This document shows positions 25,142 to 34,847 of a stretch of 64,000 nt of DNA, piece by piece. Positions within the stretch are counted from its first letter, which is position 1, and each line of letters starts with the position of its first letter. The DNA is taken from positions 25,345,557 to 25,409,556 of the forward strand of contig OZ023273.1 in the NCBI GenBank assembly GCA_964007475.1, read 5' to 3'. The translations under genes and the position numbers were made by a program. The notes below the pieces were generated by a model. That model did not search any database, was not told the origin of the DNA, and saw only the letters and a program-made list of their open reading frames with translations. This DNA is from Hybos culiciformis. Lineage: Eukaryota > Arthropoda > Insecta > Diptera > Hybotidae.

Positions 25142-25464
25142 CTTAGTTTACATGGAGAGTTGAAACCGGGTTCAACTACGGTTCAACTACATGTAAACGG
25201 TGGTAGAGTTAACCTGGGTTAACCTGACTCAACCCAAGAAATTCGCTCGGTTAAGTTAACTCTATCCATGTAAACGGTTAACCCGGTTAAAAATAAGCAA
25301 CAGCTTATTTGTTTTGTTTCTTTTTTGTGTGTTGTTTTATGGTTGTTTTCAATCTCAATTCAACACAGTTCAACCACATGCTTTTCGACTACATCATGTA
25401 AACACTTGACCTCTTTTCAACCACATTTCGACTCAACCACGGTTGGACTATCATGTAAACTAGG
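25142..25464. mobile_element. TA-flanked MITE with repeated CATGTAAAC motifs
   Basis: The ends CTTAGTTTACATG and CCTAGTTTACATG are inverted repeats flanked by TA (25140-25141, 25465-25466). Inside, CATGTAAAC or its complement recurs (near 25145, 25190, 25267, 25395 and 25453), together with many GTTAACC and GGTTCAAC/GGTTGAAC blocks in both orientations, so the element can fold in several ways. No transposase frame is present. A mariner-like origin is suggested by the TA flank only. Confidence 0.65.
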
Positions 25465-25466
25465 TA

Positions 25467-26333
25467 AAAGAGTGATTAGCAGTAGTCGTGAAAATATACC
25501 TACTTCGGTTTAAAAAAAAAAAAAAAAGACAAAATATAAAAATAAAGCATTCGTTGTTTTCATGTTTTTCTTTGGGATTCCTTTTTTTTGTTTTCTTTTA
25601 TGCTTTTATTTTTGATATTTGTTGTTGTGAAACTGACACAGACCCATTAGATAAATATCTTCTTTTTTTTTTTTATATATATTATGTTTTTGTCTCTTGT
25701 GTATTATTGTCTAAAAAACACAAAAAAAAAGGATAATTTTTTTTGTATGAACAAATGGAAAGGCCAGAAAAGGTGGAAAAGTAGATGAATGAAGAAGAAT
25801 TGAGGCTCAAGTGGAATGAAAAAAAAAAAAAGTCAAATTTTGATGAAAAATGAAATAATATGAACAACAAGGGCAGGGAATGTTAATAGAATTCTTATTT
25901 TTATTTTTATTTTTTTTTTGTGAAAAAGTCAATATTTTTTTTTTTATGAAAAAATTAATCTTTTCAGAGATGTTTAATTGACGTCGAATTGTTTATGTCA
26001 AAAAGATTGAAATTTCAAATTTGATAGGTCAAAGTTAATTTTAGTTATGTAATTTTATTCTAATGAAAAAAAAAAAAAGAAATGTTATTCCAGATAAATA
26101 AAAATTTAAAAATACACACATTGAATTTGTATATAGTAACAGTATTATAGTTTATAGGCAGCATGTAGTACATACGAAATGTATGGGTATCGATATAATT
26201 GTTCTCGATATTTATCGATATGTAATATCTGTACTTTCCCACTACATACATACACATCGCACTACATACATATCACTAAATGCATTTATCACCATGGAAA
26301 TAAGATCTTATAAAAATCAATACATTTTGAGCA
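25467..26333. other. AT-rich non-coding DNA
   Basis: A and T tracts and short repeats such as ACATACATA near 26240-26275. I see no gene. Confidence 0.5.
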
Positions 26334-26336
26334 TAA

Positions 26337-26804
26337 TGCCTTTGACAAACTGAACTCGAAAAACATGTTCTTGAGCACAAAAACATGTTATTAAAATCGA
26401 CCGAACAGACTACCTTAATGTGTTTCACAAAACAGATAAACGTCTGTTTTTTTTTTGTCAAGTTTAAAAACAAAAGTAAACAATACAATATACCTACAAA
26501 TTCAATTCAAATTCAAAATAAAAAACAATAACATACTTTTTTTTCATTTGTTTAAAAATAAATACGACATAAAATTTTCAAAGTCAACGTCAAAAATGAT
26601 ACCCCAGTGAACATTAATGGCTTCTAGATATTGCCTCACGAAATATTTGTAAAAATTACTCAACCCATCCCCTAATAACAACATGTTTTCGCAAGAACAT
26701 GTTATTGTTTTTGTTTTTATTACTATGGGAAAACTACTTCAAAAACATAAAATTAACATGTTTTTGATCAAGAACATGTTAATCGTGTCAGTCTGTCCAA
26801 GGCA
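26337..26804. mobile_element. PIF/Harbinger-like MITE, copy 1 of a tandem pair
   Basis: The terminal sequences are TGCCTTTGACAAACTGA at the left and the complement of TCAGTCTGTCCAAGGCA at the right. TAA flanks both sides (26334-26336 and 26805-26807), a 3 bp duplication typical of PIF/Harbinger elements. Several AACATGTT palindromes lie near both ends, for example AAAACATGTTCTTGAGC. There is no coding capacity. A closely similar element is at 44868-45332. Confidence 0.75.
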
Positions 26805-26807
26805 TAA

Positions 26808-27240
26808 TGCCTTGAACAAACTGAACTCGAAAAACATGTTCTTGAGCACAAAAACATGTTATTAAAATCGACCGAACAGACTACCTTAATGTGTTTCACA
26901 AAGCAGATAAACATCTGTTTTTATTTTCTCCAGTTTAAAAACAAAAGTAAACAATACAATATAAAAACAAACTTTTTTTTCATTTGTTTTCAAATAAATA
27001 CGACATTAAATTGTCAAAGTCAACGTCAAAAATGATACCCCAGTGAACATTAATGGCTTCCACATATTGCCTCACGAAATATTTGTAAAAATTACTCAAC
27101 CCATCCTTTAATAACAAAATGTTTTCGCAAGAACATGTTATTGTTTTTGTTTTTATTACTATGGGAAAACTACTTCAAAAACATAAAATTAACATGTTTT
27201 TGATCAAGAACATGTTAATCGTGTCAGTCTGTCCAAGGCA
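26808..27240. mobile_element. PIF/Harbinger-like MITE, copy 2 of a tandem pair
   Basis: This copy begins TGCCTTGAACAAACTGA directly after the shared TAA and ends with CTGTCCAAGGCA. Its right flank (GAAGTG) does not repeat TAA, so the second element does not have its own complete target duplication. It is highly similar to copy 1, with small internal deletions. The head-to-tail arrangement could come from insertion of one copy into the target site of the other, or from unequal exchange. Confidence 0.75.
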
Positions 27241-27474
27241 GAAGTGACGAAACGAATACTTTTTGAATTTTATGATATTAAATTTCTTGATCCTATTTCG
27301 CTAAATAGCAACCGAACTGTTTAACATCAGAAAAGCAGAAATATTGGCATTTGGTCTCAACTGTCCGAATTTCAATAAAATAAATTTGAAAGAACTAAGT
27401 TTTTCACAGAAGCAGTGATCGCAAAGCGAAAAATAGAAAGAATCTGTCAATGATACCAGTGGAAATGTATAGAG
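27241..27474. other. Unassigned DNA between MITEs and the array
   Basis: This block is less AT-rich than its neighbours. A minus-strand open frame (27301-27567) crosses it but runs into the hAT end at 27475, so it is not a natural coding unit. I do not recognise the sequence and find no gene b exon 1 in it. Confidence 0.35.
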
Positions 27475-28119
27475 CAGTCGTTCCCAAACTATTTTGGTCG
27501 TGGAACCCCTAAATTGGTTGCCAAAGATCGCGGAACCCTGAATATTTTGTAAACAAGAACTTTTCAAAATTTAATGAGATATTTTAAATGAAACAAGAAT
27601 TTCAAATTTAATTGAATTAAAGAAAACTTAAAAAAAAAAAAAATTCAACATAAAAATAATTAATAAAAACATTAATTAAAAACATTAATTAAAAACATCA
27701 ATTAAAAATATTAATTAAAAACTTTAATGTGAAGAATGCATCTGATTCTTTGATTTCATGATTTTCTTAAAATTGGGCGTTTTGTTTGATAACTGAACTC
27801 GCGTATAAATCGTCGGCTGAGAATTTAATTGTCATATGTAGTAGATTTTGTCAGTTTTAGGATTATGATCATTTCTTAAGTTTTCGAGGCTGAATTTTCT
27901 TTTGCCGCAATCAGTTTTTTTATTTCTCTATTAGTTTTCGAGATATTCAGCTTGTATTTTGTTGTATGTATCATAAAAGAAACATTTTGAGGGAATAATT
28001 GTCGTATATGTTGAATTTTTGCCACATACGACAAATATGGATATAAAAATATGTATAATTTTTTTATTTTTATTTTTTGTCGTATGCATATTACGACGGT
28101 ATTTGCGGTGTGAAATGAG

Positions 28120-28907
28120 CAGGCCCTGAGAGAGCTTCAATGAGGCCCGGGCACAAAATTTTTTGGGGGCCCTATACCCTTCAATTTATTTTAATCTTAA
28201 AAGAAAATCCAAAAAATTATGTAAAATAATATAAAAATAAAATAATTTTAAAAAGGCCTCGCTTTAGAATTGGCAAATTCCTTAATAATTTTGGGAAAAA
28301 TCAAGTTTTCGTGTATAGTCACAATTTATATTTAGATTTGAGAAAACATTTAGTCTTTCTGGAAACATTGGCGATCTGTTAAAAATGTGTATTCTCTTCA
28401 AGGTACTAAAGCTTCTTTCAGCGAAAGCAACGGTTCGACTCGAAAATATTCTAATTGACAAATTTGGAAACCGCTGTATTAAATTCGCTTCAAGAATTTT
28501 TTTTTATTAAATTTTCAGGTAATGGATCTATGTCAAAGTTACTTCTATAAATATTCTTTAAAAAAATTTATATTCATCAATTATTTCAATAGAAATTTCC
28601 TTTGAGTATTTTTCTAACAACCGATTCGATGAAACTTTTATTTCTTTCTCAGATATAATCTTCAACTAACCAAATAACTTTAATTAAGTTGCAATTTTCA
28701 TGCAATGATTTAAATTGCCTTGATAATCCAGATATTTCAGAATCAATAACACAGAATACAAGAACTTTTTTCTGCTATGTGAATAAATTTTAACCGATTT
28801 TTTAATAGAAAGCTACAAATTTGCTGATTTTTTTTTTAAATTGGGGGCCCCAAAAATCGGGGGCCCATGCCATATGGCCCTGCTGACCCCCCCTCTATCT
28901 GGGCCTG
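28120..28907 (-). mobile_element. hAT element with decayed transposase C-terminus
   Basis: The ends are CAGGCCCTGAGAGAG and CAGGCCCAGATAGAG. The exact 8 bp duplication GAAATGAG lies at 28112-28119 and 28908-28915. Units 2, 3 and 4 carry the uninterrupted site (GTGAAATGAGTATTG), so the insertion is specific to unit 1. On the minus strand the centre retains a hATC-like segment. The rest of the transposase is deleted. Confidence 0.9.
28337..28497 (-). pseudogene. hAT transposase C-terminal (hATC) remnant
   Basis: Minus-strand translation reads FPNLSIRIFSSRTVAFAERS, then FSTLKRIHIFNRS and ERLNVFSNLNI. This matches the pattern of the hAT dimerisation domain in ZMYM1-like transposases (YPN-I-LRI-L--P---ASAERSFS-LK-IK--LRS---ERL--L-IL-IE). 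Substitutions and a frame break soon after show that it is dead. Confidence 0.75.
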
Positions 28908-28964
28908 GAAATGAGTATTATTAAGAATAAATAATTTTTTGAAATCAATAACACAAAAGTTTAT

Positions 28965-29635
28965 AGTGCTTCTCCGTAAAAATTTTTTATTCTTAAATAA
29001 AAATATTCTAGTACAAAAATATTTCGTTAGTGTCAAAAAAGTACAAATTTTACGGAGAATAATTTTATTATTAAAAAAAGAATTTTATTAGAAATTTAAA
29101 ATTGAAATCAAAACAACTTTTTGATTTGACACTTGTTGTATTTTTTTCTACAGAATATTTTAATACATGCCTAGAGACATGAGTGCTTCTCCCAGGATTT
29201 TTATTTTTCTTGAATAAAAATATTTTAACATAAAAATATTTTGATAGTGTCAAAAAAATACAAATTCTCCGGAGAATAATTTTTTTACTTTTTTTTATTA
29301 TTTCTTTCAAAAAAAAAAATCTTTTAAAAATTCAAAACAAAACAACTTTGATTTGACAGTAATGATGTTTTTTTGTACAGAATATTTTAATACATGCCTT
29401 GGGGCATGTATTAAAAAATTCAACTTTAAATATTTTTGACATTAAATTACACTAACAAAATACATTAGGAATATTTTTATTCAGAATATTTTTATTCAGA
29501 AAAATCCTGGGAGAAGCACTATGTATTAAAAAATTCAACTGAAAATATTTTTGACTTTTAATTACACTAACAAAATACATTTGGAATATTTATATTCAAA
29601 TATTTTTATTTCAAAAAGTTTTATGGAGAAGCACT
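28965..29635. mobile_element. Long-hairpin MITE (outer copy)
   Basis: The ends AGTGCTTCTCCGTAAAA and AGTGCTTCTCCATAAAA are inverted repeats flanked by TAT on each side (28962-28964, 29636-29638). The corresponding site in units 2 to 4 is empty. The two halves pair along most of their length, with the dyad near a CATGCCTAGAGACATG palindrome. A second member of the same family sits at that dyad. Confidence 0.75.
29182..29520. mobile_element. Same-family MITE nested inside itself (inner copy)
   Basis: The ends are AGTGCTTCTCCCAGGATTTT and its complement, flanked by ATG (29179-29181, 29521-29523). Its own centre, AATACATGCCTTGGGGCATG, is the same palindrome as the outer copy's interrupted centre. 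The inner copy therefore appears to have inserted at the dyad of its relative. Confidence 0.7.
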
Positions 29636-30884
29636 TATATAATTTTTATCAAAAAATATATGAATTGTTCTAAAATTTTTAACATTGTTGTTAAAGACAT
29701 GGAACGATCAACTTTATCAAAATCACCTTTTTTAAAAGGGTATGTTATGATAAATAAATGGTGTTATAGACAGCTACTTAAAAAATAACGAAAGATCTTG
29801 ACTACAAAGATGTCAATTTAAAAATTTTAAAACCAAGAGCTTCAGTTTTTAAATTATTTTCTATTTAATCGAAAGAATTTTTTTACCAACAACTTCCGTT
29901 CACCAAATGCAAGTTTGTAAAGTACCACTTTCGCTTAATTTTTCTTCTTAAACTTTCGCTTAATTTTTCGGAATTGCTATAAAAAGTTTTTGTAGAAATG
30001 AATTTGTTATTTGATTATTTTAATTTTCTTAGAACTTTAATTAGTTTTTCTATTAAGGCTATACGTGGAAATTTTTTTCATTTTTATTAGCGAGCGTTGA
30101 AAGTATTTTAAAGTTATTGATTGTTATTTTTTGAAGTATTGATTGAAAATGTTGAATTATTTACTAAAAATTTTTAAGAAATGTTTGATTGAATATTATT
30201 TATTTTGATTTTTATTAGAAAATATATTTCTCAATTCATTATTTCTAAAAGAGACATTGCAATCTTGTACAAAAGTACTACTTATCTAGAACAAAATGTC
30301 GATATACAACAAAGTTATCTAAATTATTTTGAATTTGTATGTCGTATGTAAGAATTTCAAAATTAATTTGTCGTATGTCAGCATTTACTGAATAAACTAA
30401 TTTCGAGGAAAATTAAAAATTTCTCCATTATTAATTCCTGGAAAGCTTTCATATTCGGAACATAAAATCTTCAATAAATTTACTAAATTTTCATTTAAAG
30501 TGTGAAGAAGATCCAACCTTTACGAAAAAAGCTACCAGCTGTTAAACTTTAAAATCGATTTTCTCAAAACTAACGAACTCTACATACGACATTTAAATTC
30601 TGAGCGGACGAAATGTGCCTTAACTGATATTCTGGTTTGAATGACAGGTAGTATTAATAATGCAAGATCACAATAGCATTGGCTAAAATACACAGGTATA
30701 TTCAGGCCCGGATTTACATAATTTAGCGCCTTGGGCGGTTTTTGAAAATTGCCAAAAGTTATTTATAATAAATGCAAAAAATACTACTAAAGTTAATGTA
30801 TAGAATTATAGATATATCTTTATTTTTTAATTTATAAGCATTTTTTTCCTAATTTTATTGTAACAAATTTTTTGAAAACTTCTT

Positions 30885-31042
30885 CTGCACTGAGAAGAAG
30901 AAAAACTAACTTGAGATCAACCTTATGTGATGACAAATTTAATGATTTTACATTTTATTTTCTATTGCTAAGATCATAAAATCATTAAATTTGTCATCAC
31001 ATAAGGTTGATCTCAAGTTAGTTTTTCTTCTTCTCAGTGCAG
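30885..31042. repeat. Perfect 66 bp inverted duplication, 26 bp loop
   Basis: The arms 30885-30950 and 30977-31042 are exact complements. In unit 2 the right arm has a counterpart (about 43555-43620), but the left arm does not: the unit 2 sequence there is AAACGATATTTTGTATAA. The left arm is thus a reverse-complement copy of the right arm that replaced about 20 bp. This is the expected product of replication template switching. Confidence 0.9.
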
Positions 31043-31169
31043 AAAACGACCTTTCTGCTGAACAATTAGATGCTGGAGTTGATAAAAATATTCTTAACAT
31101 AATTTCTATATTTGGATAGACATCTGACAAAAATTGATATAAATAAAAAACTAGGAGATCTCTGTGCAA
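30948..31169 (-). pseudogene. Broken hATC domain of hAT-1, unit 1
   Basis: The frame reads YPNIEIMLRIFLSTPASNCS, then AERSFSALRRRKTNLRSTL, and ends soon after IENKM at the template-switch junction. The unit 2 counterpart continues about 25 residues further. It is a hAT dimerisation domain relic. Confidence 0.8.
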
Positions 31170-32822
31170 GTTGTACAGTTTTTTTTTTTTTGCATTATAA
31201 TTGTATTATAAGAAAAAAATTTATTTTTAAAAAATTGTTTTTCATTTTTTGCTATGGGTAAAAATAATTTTTTTTTCCTCCCTAAAATTAGCGAAATTTT
31301 GCTGAAAGCGAAATTTCACGGAACGAATTTTGCGCCCTTTTGAAATGTTGCGCCCGTGGCATTTGCCCCATTTGCCCATAGGTAAATCCGGAACTGGGTA
31401 TATTCCACAAAAAAAATTACATGAATTTGGTGGACTTCGAACCGCCACCGATGTTTCTGTTTTTAGCTGCTTTATTTAAAAATTGTAATTTTAATTTGGT
31501 GATTGATTGTAAACTTTCCTAGGAAAATGTGAATAAGTTAAACACCTTTTTTTTTTTTTATGAAATAAAATTTGTCACGCGGAACTCCTAAATCTTTTCG
31601 TGGAACCCAGGGTTCCAGGGAACACACTTTGGGAACCAATGAATTATATGAATGTAGGGTTGTTTATGATTATTTTTTGCCAAAAATTTTCGAATAATTT
31701 GCATCGTGTAAAATACGTATTGCTTTTCAAAATCGGTGTTTTCAAACGAAAAGATTTTAGAAACTAATATGCCAATATATAAACGAATTAAATATGCAAC
31801 TTATATATGTGGAATTTAAATAGATTTATATTCGATTTTCCTTAAAAATAAAAGAGTTAATGAACTGAAACAAGTAGAAACATAATGTAATAATTTGTTA
31901 ATTAAGGAATCAATTTCTTTTGTGTTGAAAATTAATTTTACTAGATGAAGGTAGCATGAACAATTTTAAAAAAATTCCTCCGAATCGTGATGAATCAGCC
32001 GCTTATTAAATATAATATATCAGGGACTGAAACGTTGAAAAAATTGGGTTGAGGTTTAAGTTCGAGTTAATCAAAATAAAAAATTAAGGTTCGCTTCATG
32101 GTTCAAGTTCGGTTCAAAATTTAGAAAAAAAAAGAATAATATTTTTTATTTACTTTTAAAAAAAATTTCCATTTATTTTTCAAATAAACTTTCGTTTAAC
32201 TTAATTATTAAAATATTTTTTAAGTTTTATTCTTTTAAATTGTGTCTTTGTGGTGATGATATAAATTTTAAAGCTGAAAAAGCCCGAACTGCGAAGATGA
32301 TTTGGGACATTTTATGTTGCTCCCATAATCCTAAAATACTTTATACTTTTGCCAGCCTTGGATAATTTTCGTATATTTCCATCTCATTTTTAATGGAACT
32401 ATCAACGGAAGAAATGGCATTTAGATTTGCCGATTTTGTTTGAGAACACTTTTCTTTCTTTTTTAAAACTTGTTCAAGAGTGTCCTCATCTTCTTCTGAA
32501 GAACCAGAAATTTCTTTCCTCATCAAATTCTCTTCTCTCTCCTTTTGTAAATTTTTAAGAATTTTTATTGTTTTTAAAATTTGGCATTTAGCATTGCAAA
32601 TATCTTCGCGACTTAGCATTAATCTAAATCTGCTATCTAGATATGCTGCTGCAATCAAACATTGACTATTATATTAATAAAGTTATTTTCTCTTTTAATA
32701 ATATTCGAATATAATTCTTCCGATAATGTTTTTAATGCGTTGGGGATCGTTATGTTGTATTTAGTGCTATAGAATTTAGATCACTAAATGGAGTATTATA
32801 TGCGTCAATACACATGCAATCA

Positions 32823-32930
32823 TTTAGATGCATCTGCGTAAATAATGAAAAAATTTCGATGCATCAGCGTATATAATGAAAAAATTTAGATGCATCAGCG
32901 TAAATAATGAAATCATTTAGATGTTTCGTA
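32823..32930. repeat. 31 bp tandem repeat, about 3.3 copies (unit 1)
   Basis: The unit begins TTTAGATGCATC and contains AGCGTAAATAATGAAA. Copies start at 32823, 32854, 32885 and, partially, 32916. The same array is in units 2 and 3, so it predates the duplications. Confidence 0.85.
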
Positions 32931-33161
32931 TTGAATATTAGGTAATACCTAAACACAGGCCCGGTTCAAGCTGATTCGGCGCCCTGTGCTGATTTTGGAA
33001 ATTGCGCCCATAAGCATAATATAAGTCATTTTCACGTCACCGTTGAGGTAGACTATACTAACGCGATTTTTTTTAACGAGGTATCCCCAGTAGGTCTGGT
33101 GCTAGTCCTCAAATAAATAAAATAAATATTCTCAAATAAATAAATAAATAAATATACATAC

Positions 33162-34284
33162 ACTAGGTAGAAAAAGTCTGCGTACGGGCTCGTTTTCTTA
33201 TTTTTTGTTCGACATGTTCCCAGTTTTGATGTCATTTAACTGGGGCCAGATTCTATATGGAAAATGTACTAAAAAATGTGGTGTGGTTTCGTTATTTTGG
33301 TTTCTGTAACATTAAAATTGTTGTTCGAGCAACAATTTTTAAGCAACATCAAATTAGGTGTTGCTTAATAATTTTTTGTGGTTTTTGTAAAATTTTTTTT
33401 AGTATATTTTAAAATAAAAGCGCGAAAGGCCAAAAAAAAACTTTAAAGTTTTTAAAGAAGTTTTAAAACTTCTCATTGCGAAAAAATTCTTTTCGCATAT
33501 GTAACTTCCTACTTACGTATCTAAAATATGAAAACTTTTTTCGGACCCGTATCATTGAAATGGAGGGTCAGTTGTTAAAAAAACTTATATTTGGGTTTCT
33601 GGGGACGGTCCCCAGTAAATTTGAGATAAAACGAATTATTTGAGATTATTTTATAATTTTTTTTATGCCTACAAAATAATTTTTTTTTTTATTTGAAAAA
33701 AAAAAAAACATAAAATACAATTTTTCATGTCAACAATCCTTTACAGCAGTGACGTCGAATATTTTAGTAGAATTTTTTTATAGGGTTGAAAATTTAGCCA
33801 CTTTAGATTATGAACAACATTGCTTACAGAAAGATAATTTTTTTAAACGACACAAAACTGTGGTTTAAAAAATCAAAAATGTGGTTCTCAAATAAAAAGT
33901 TACAGAATCTGGCCCCAGAACTCTATAAAAAAAAAAAATTTTATCATAATTTAAATTTTGAGAAATATCAATTTTTGAAAAAGTCTGCGTACAGCCGGTT
34001 TTAATGCCACGTCTCAGAAAATAACTTGTAATGTCATTTGGAAGGCAATTCAATGTAGATAATTTTGCGCCATATAATTTTATCCCCACGACAAGTGAAA
34101 GTGTCAAAAATCGCCTTTGAAAGTCATAGAAACAGCTTAGGCCGCTGTGGAAAACAGGTTAGTTAGATTTTGAAAAAAAAAAAAATGTTTTCACAAAAAA
34201 ACTTTTTTAATAGAGTCGTCCTTTGACATAAAAACTGCGAACATGTTGAACAAAAAATAAGAAAACGAGCCCATATGCCTAGTG
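33162..34284. mobile_element. Mariner-like MITE inside hAT-3, unit 1
   Basis: CACTAGG termini lie next to TA on both sides. After about 18 divergent bases the ends share GGGCTCGTTTTCTTATTTTT and then TGTTC(A/G)ACATGTTC in inverted orientation. No transposase is visible. Confidence 0.65.
33240..33918. repeat. Third-level inverted-repeat element, unit 1
   Basis: CTGGGGCCAGATTCT at the left and AGAATCTGGCCCCAG at the right are exact complements. Within it, CTGGGGACGGTCCCCAG (33599-33615) is a near-perfect palindrome. The target duplication is not clear. Confidence 0.5.
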
Positions 34285-34678
34285 TATACCAAAAAAAAAA
34301 TTTACATATATACTATTTTATTATATGCTAAATTTTTATTTGCACATCAGGCGCTCAAGGTATACAAAAAATATTGTATACTGTGATATTTTTTTCGGTA
34401 GAGTTTTTTTGTGCACAGTAGCACAGTAGCACAGTAGTCAATTTCGAATGCATTTGCATGTTCTTGACTACAAATCGATTGGCGCCCTATTCGTTAGGCG
34501 CCCTGTGCAAGTGCACATCATGCACATACAGCTGGACCGGCCCTGCCTAAACAAACTTAATATCTCTCACAATATTTCAATACAGCCAAATACAAAAAAA
34601 ACATGAGAAAAAATGAGAAGAAAAAATATTCTCTCTTTGCAACTACCTCTCCCCTACGCATTAAAACAGTGTATTGGA

Positions 34679-34847
34679 TATGTAAACAAAATTTGTTATA
34701 CAACTCGTTCTGTATTTACACAAAAATACATTGACACTTGTCAATTTATATCACTCGACCTTCGGTCTCGTGATATAAGTATTGACTCGTGTCAATGTAT
34801 TTTTGTGTATACAGAACTCTTAATTAATAACAAATTTAGTTTACATA
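34679..34847. repeat. 169 bp hairpin centred on TTCG, unit 1
   Basis: The sequence from TATGTAAAC to GTTTACATA is one long imperfect palindrome. Its inner stem pairs CACAAAAATACATTGACAC with GTGTCAATGTATTTTTGTG, and the dyad is ACCTTCGGT, which would form a stable C(TTCG)G tetraloop in RNA. The 80-codon open frame across it is not a gene. Confidence 0.8.

Larger units (their letters stand above)
27811..30610. mobile_element. TIR element with GTCGTATGT motifs, unit 1 copy
   Basis: The ends are CGTCGGCTGAGAATTTAATT and its near-complement, flanked by AAAT on both sides (27807-27810, 30611-30614), a possible 4 bp duplication. GTCGTATGT-like motifs in both orientations cluster near the left end (about 27829-28100) and near the right end (about 30341-30590), like transposase-binding subterminal repeats. 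No transposase is recognisable. This copy is enlarged by a hAT and a MITE pair. A 4 bp duplication would suit Sola- or Chapaev-like elements, but I cannot assign it. Confidence 0.55.
30703..31396 (-). mobile_element. hAT-1 element, unit 1 copy
   Basis: The ends CAGGCCCGGATTTAC and CAGTTCCGGATTTACC are flanked by the exact 8 bp duplication GGTATATT (30695-30702, 31397-31404). The minus strand keeps the 3' end of a transposase gene. This copy has lost part of that frame to an inverted duplication at 30885-31042. Confidence 0.9.
27475..31641. mobile_element. hAT-0: composite hAT element loaded with nested insertions
   Basis: The left end is CAGTCGTTCCCAAACT and the right end is the complement of CATTGGTTCCCAAAGTG. 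Both are followed inward by GTGGAACCC blocks, as expected for the two ends of one hAT family. The 8 bp flanks do not match (GTATAGAG versus AATTATAT), so the pair may result from deletion or rearrangement. The interior holds the GTCGTATGT element, two further hAT elements and a nested MITE pair. The right end abuts DNA homologous to the gene b intron, so it once landed in the intron of gene a. The repeat units of the array begin inside this element, at about 27609. Confidence 0.5.
32956..34545. mobile_element. hAT-3 nested in hAT-2, unit 1 copy
   Basis: The ends CAGGCCCGGTTCAAGC and CAGGGCCGGTCCAGCTG are flanked by CCTAAACA (32948-32955, 34546-34553). Unit 3 has the uninterrupted site ACCTAAACAAACTTAA at about 56877. 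There is no recognisable transposase; the interior is occupied by a TA-flanked MITE and a further inverted repeat. Confidence 0.9.

Noticed and set aside
27301..27567. 88-codon minus-strand frame
   Set aside because: Its 5' part lies in the hAT-0 terminal repeat and there is no supporting homology or splice structure.
31242..31448. 68-codon minus-strand frame, also at 43820-44026
   Set aside because: It crosses the terminal inverted repeat and target duplication of hAT-1 into flanking DNA.
27475..31641. hAT-0 as a single clean insertion
   Set aside because: The ends match a hAT family but the flanking 8 bp differ, so a simple insertion with target duplication is not supported. It is kept only as a composite.
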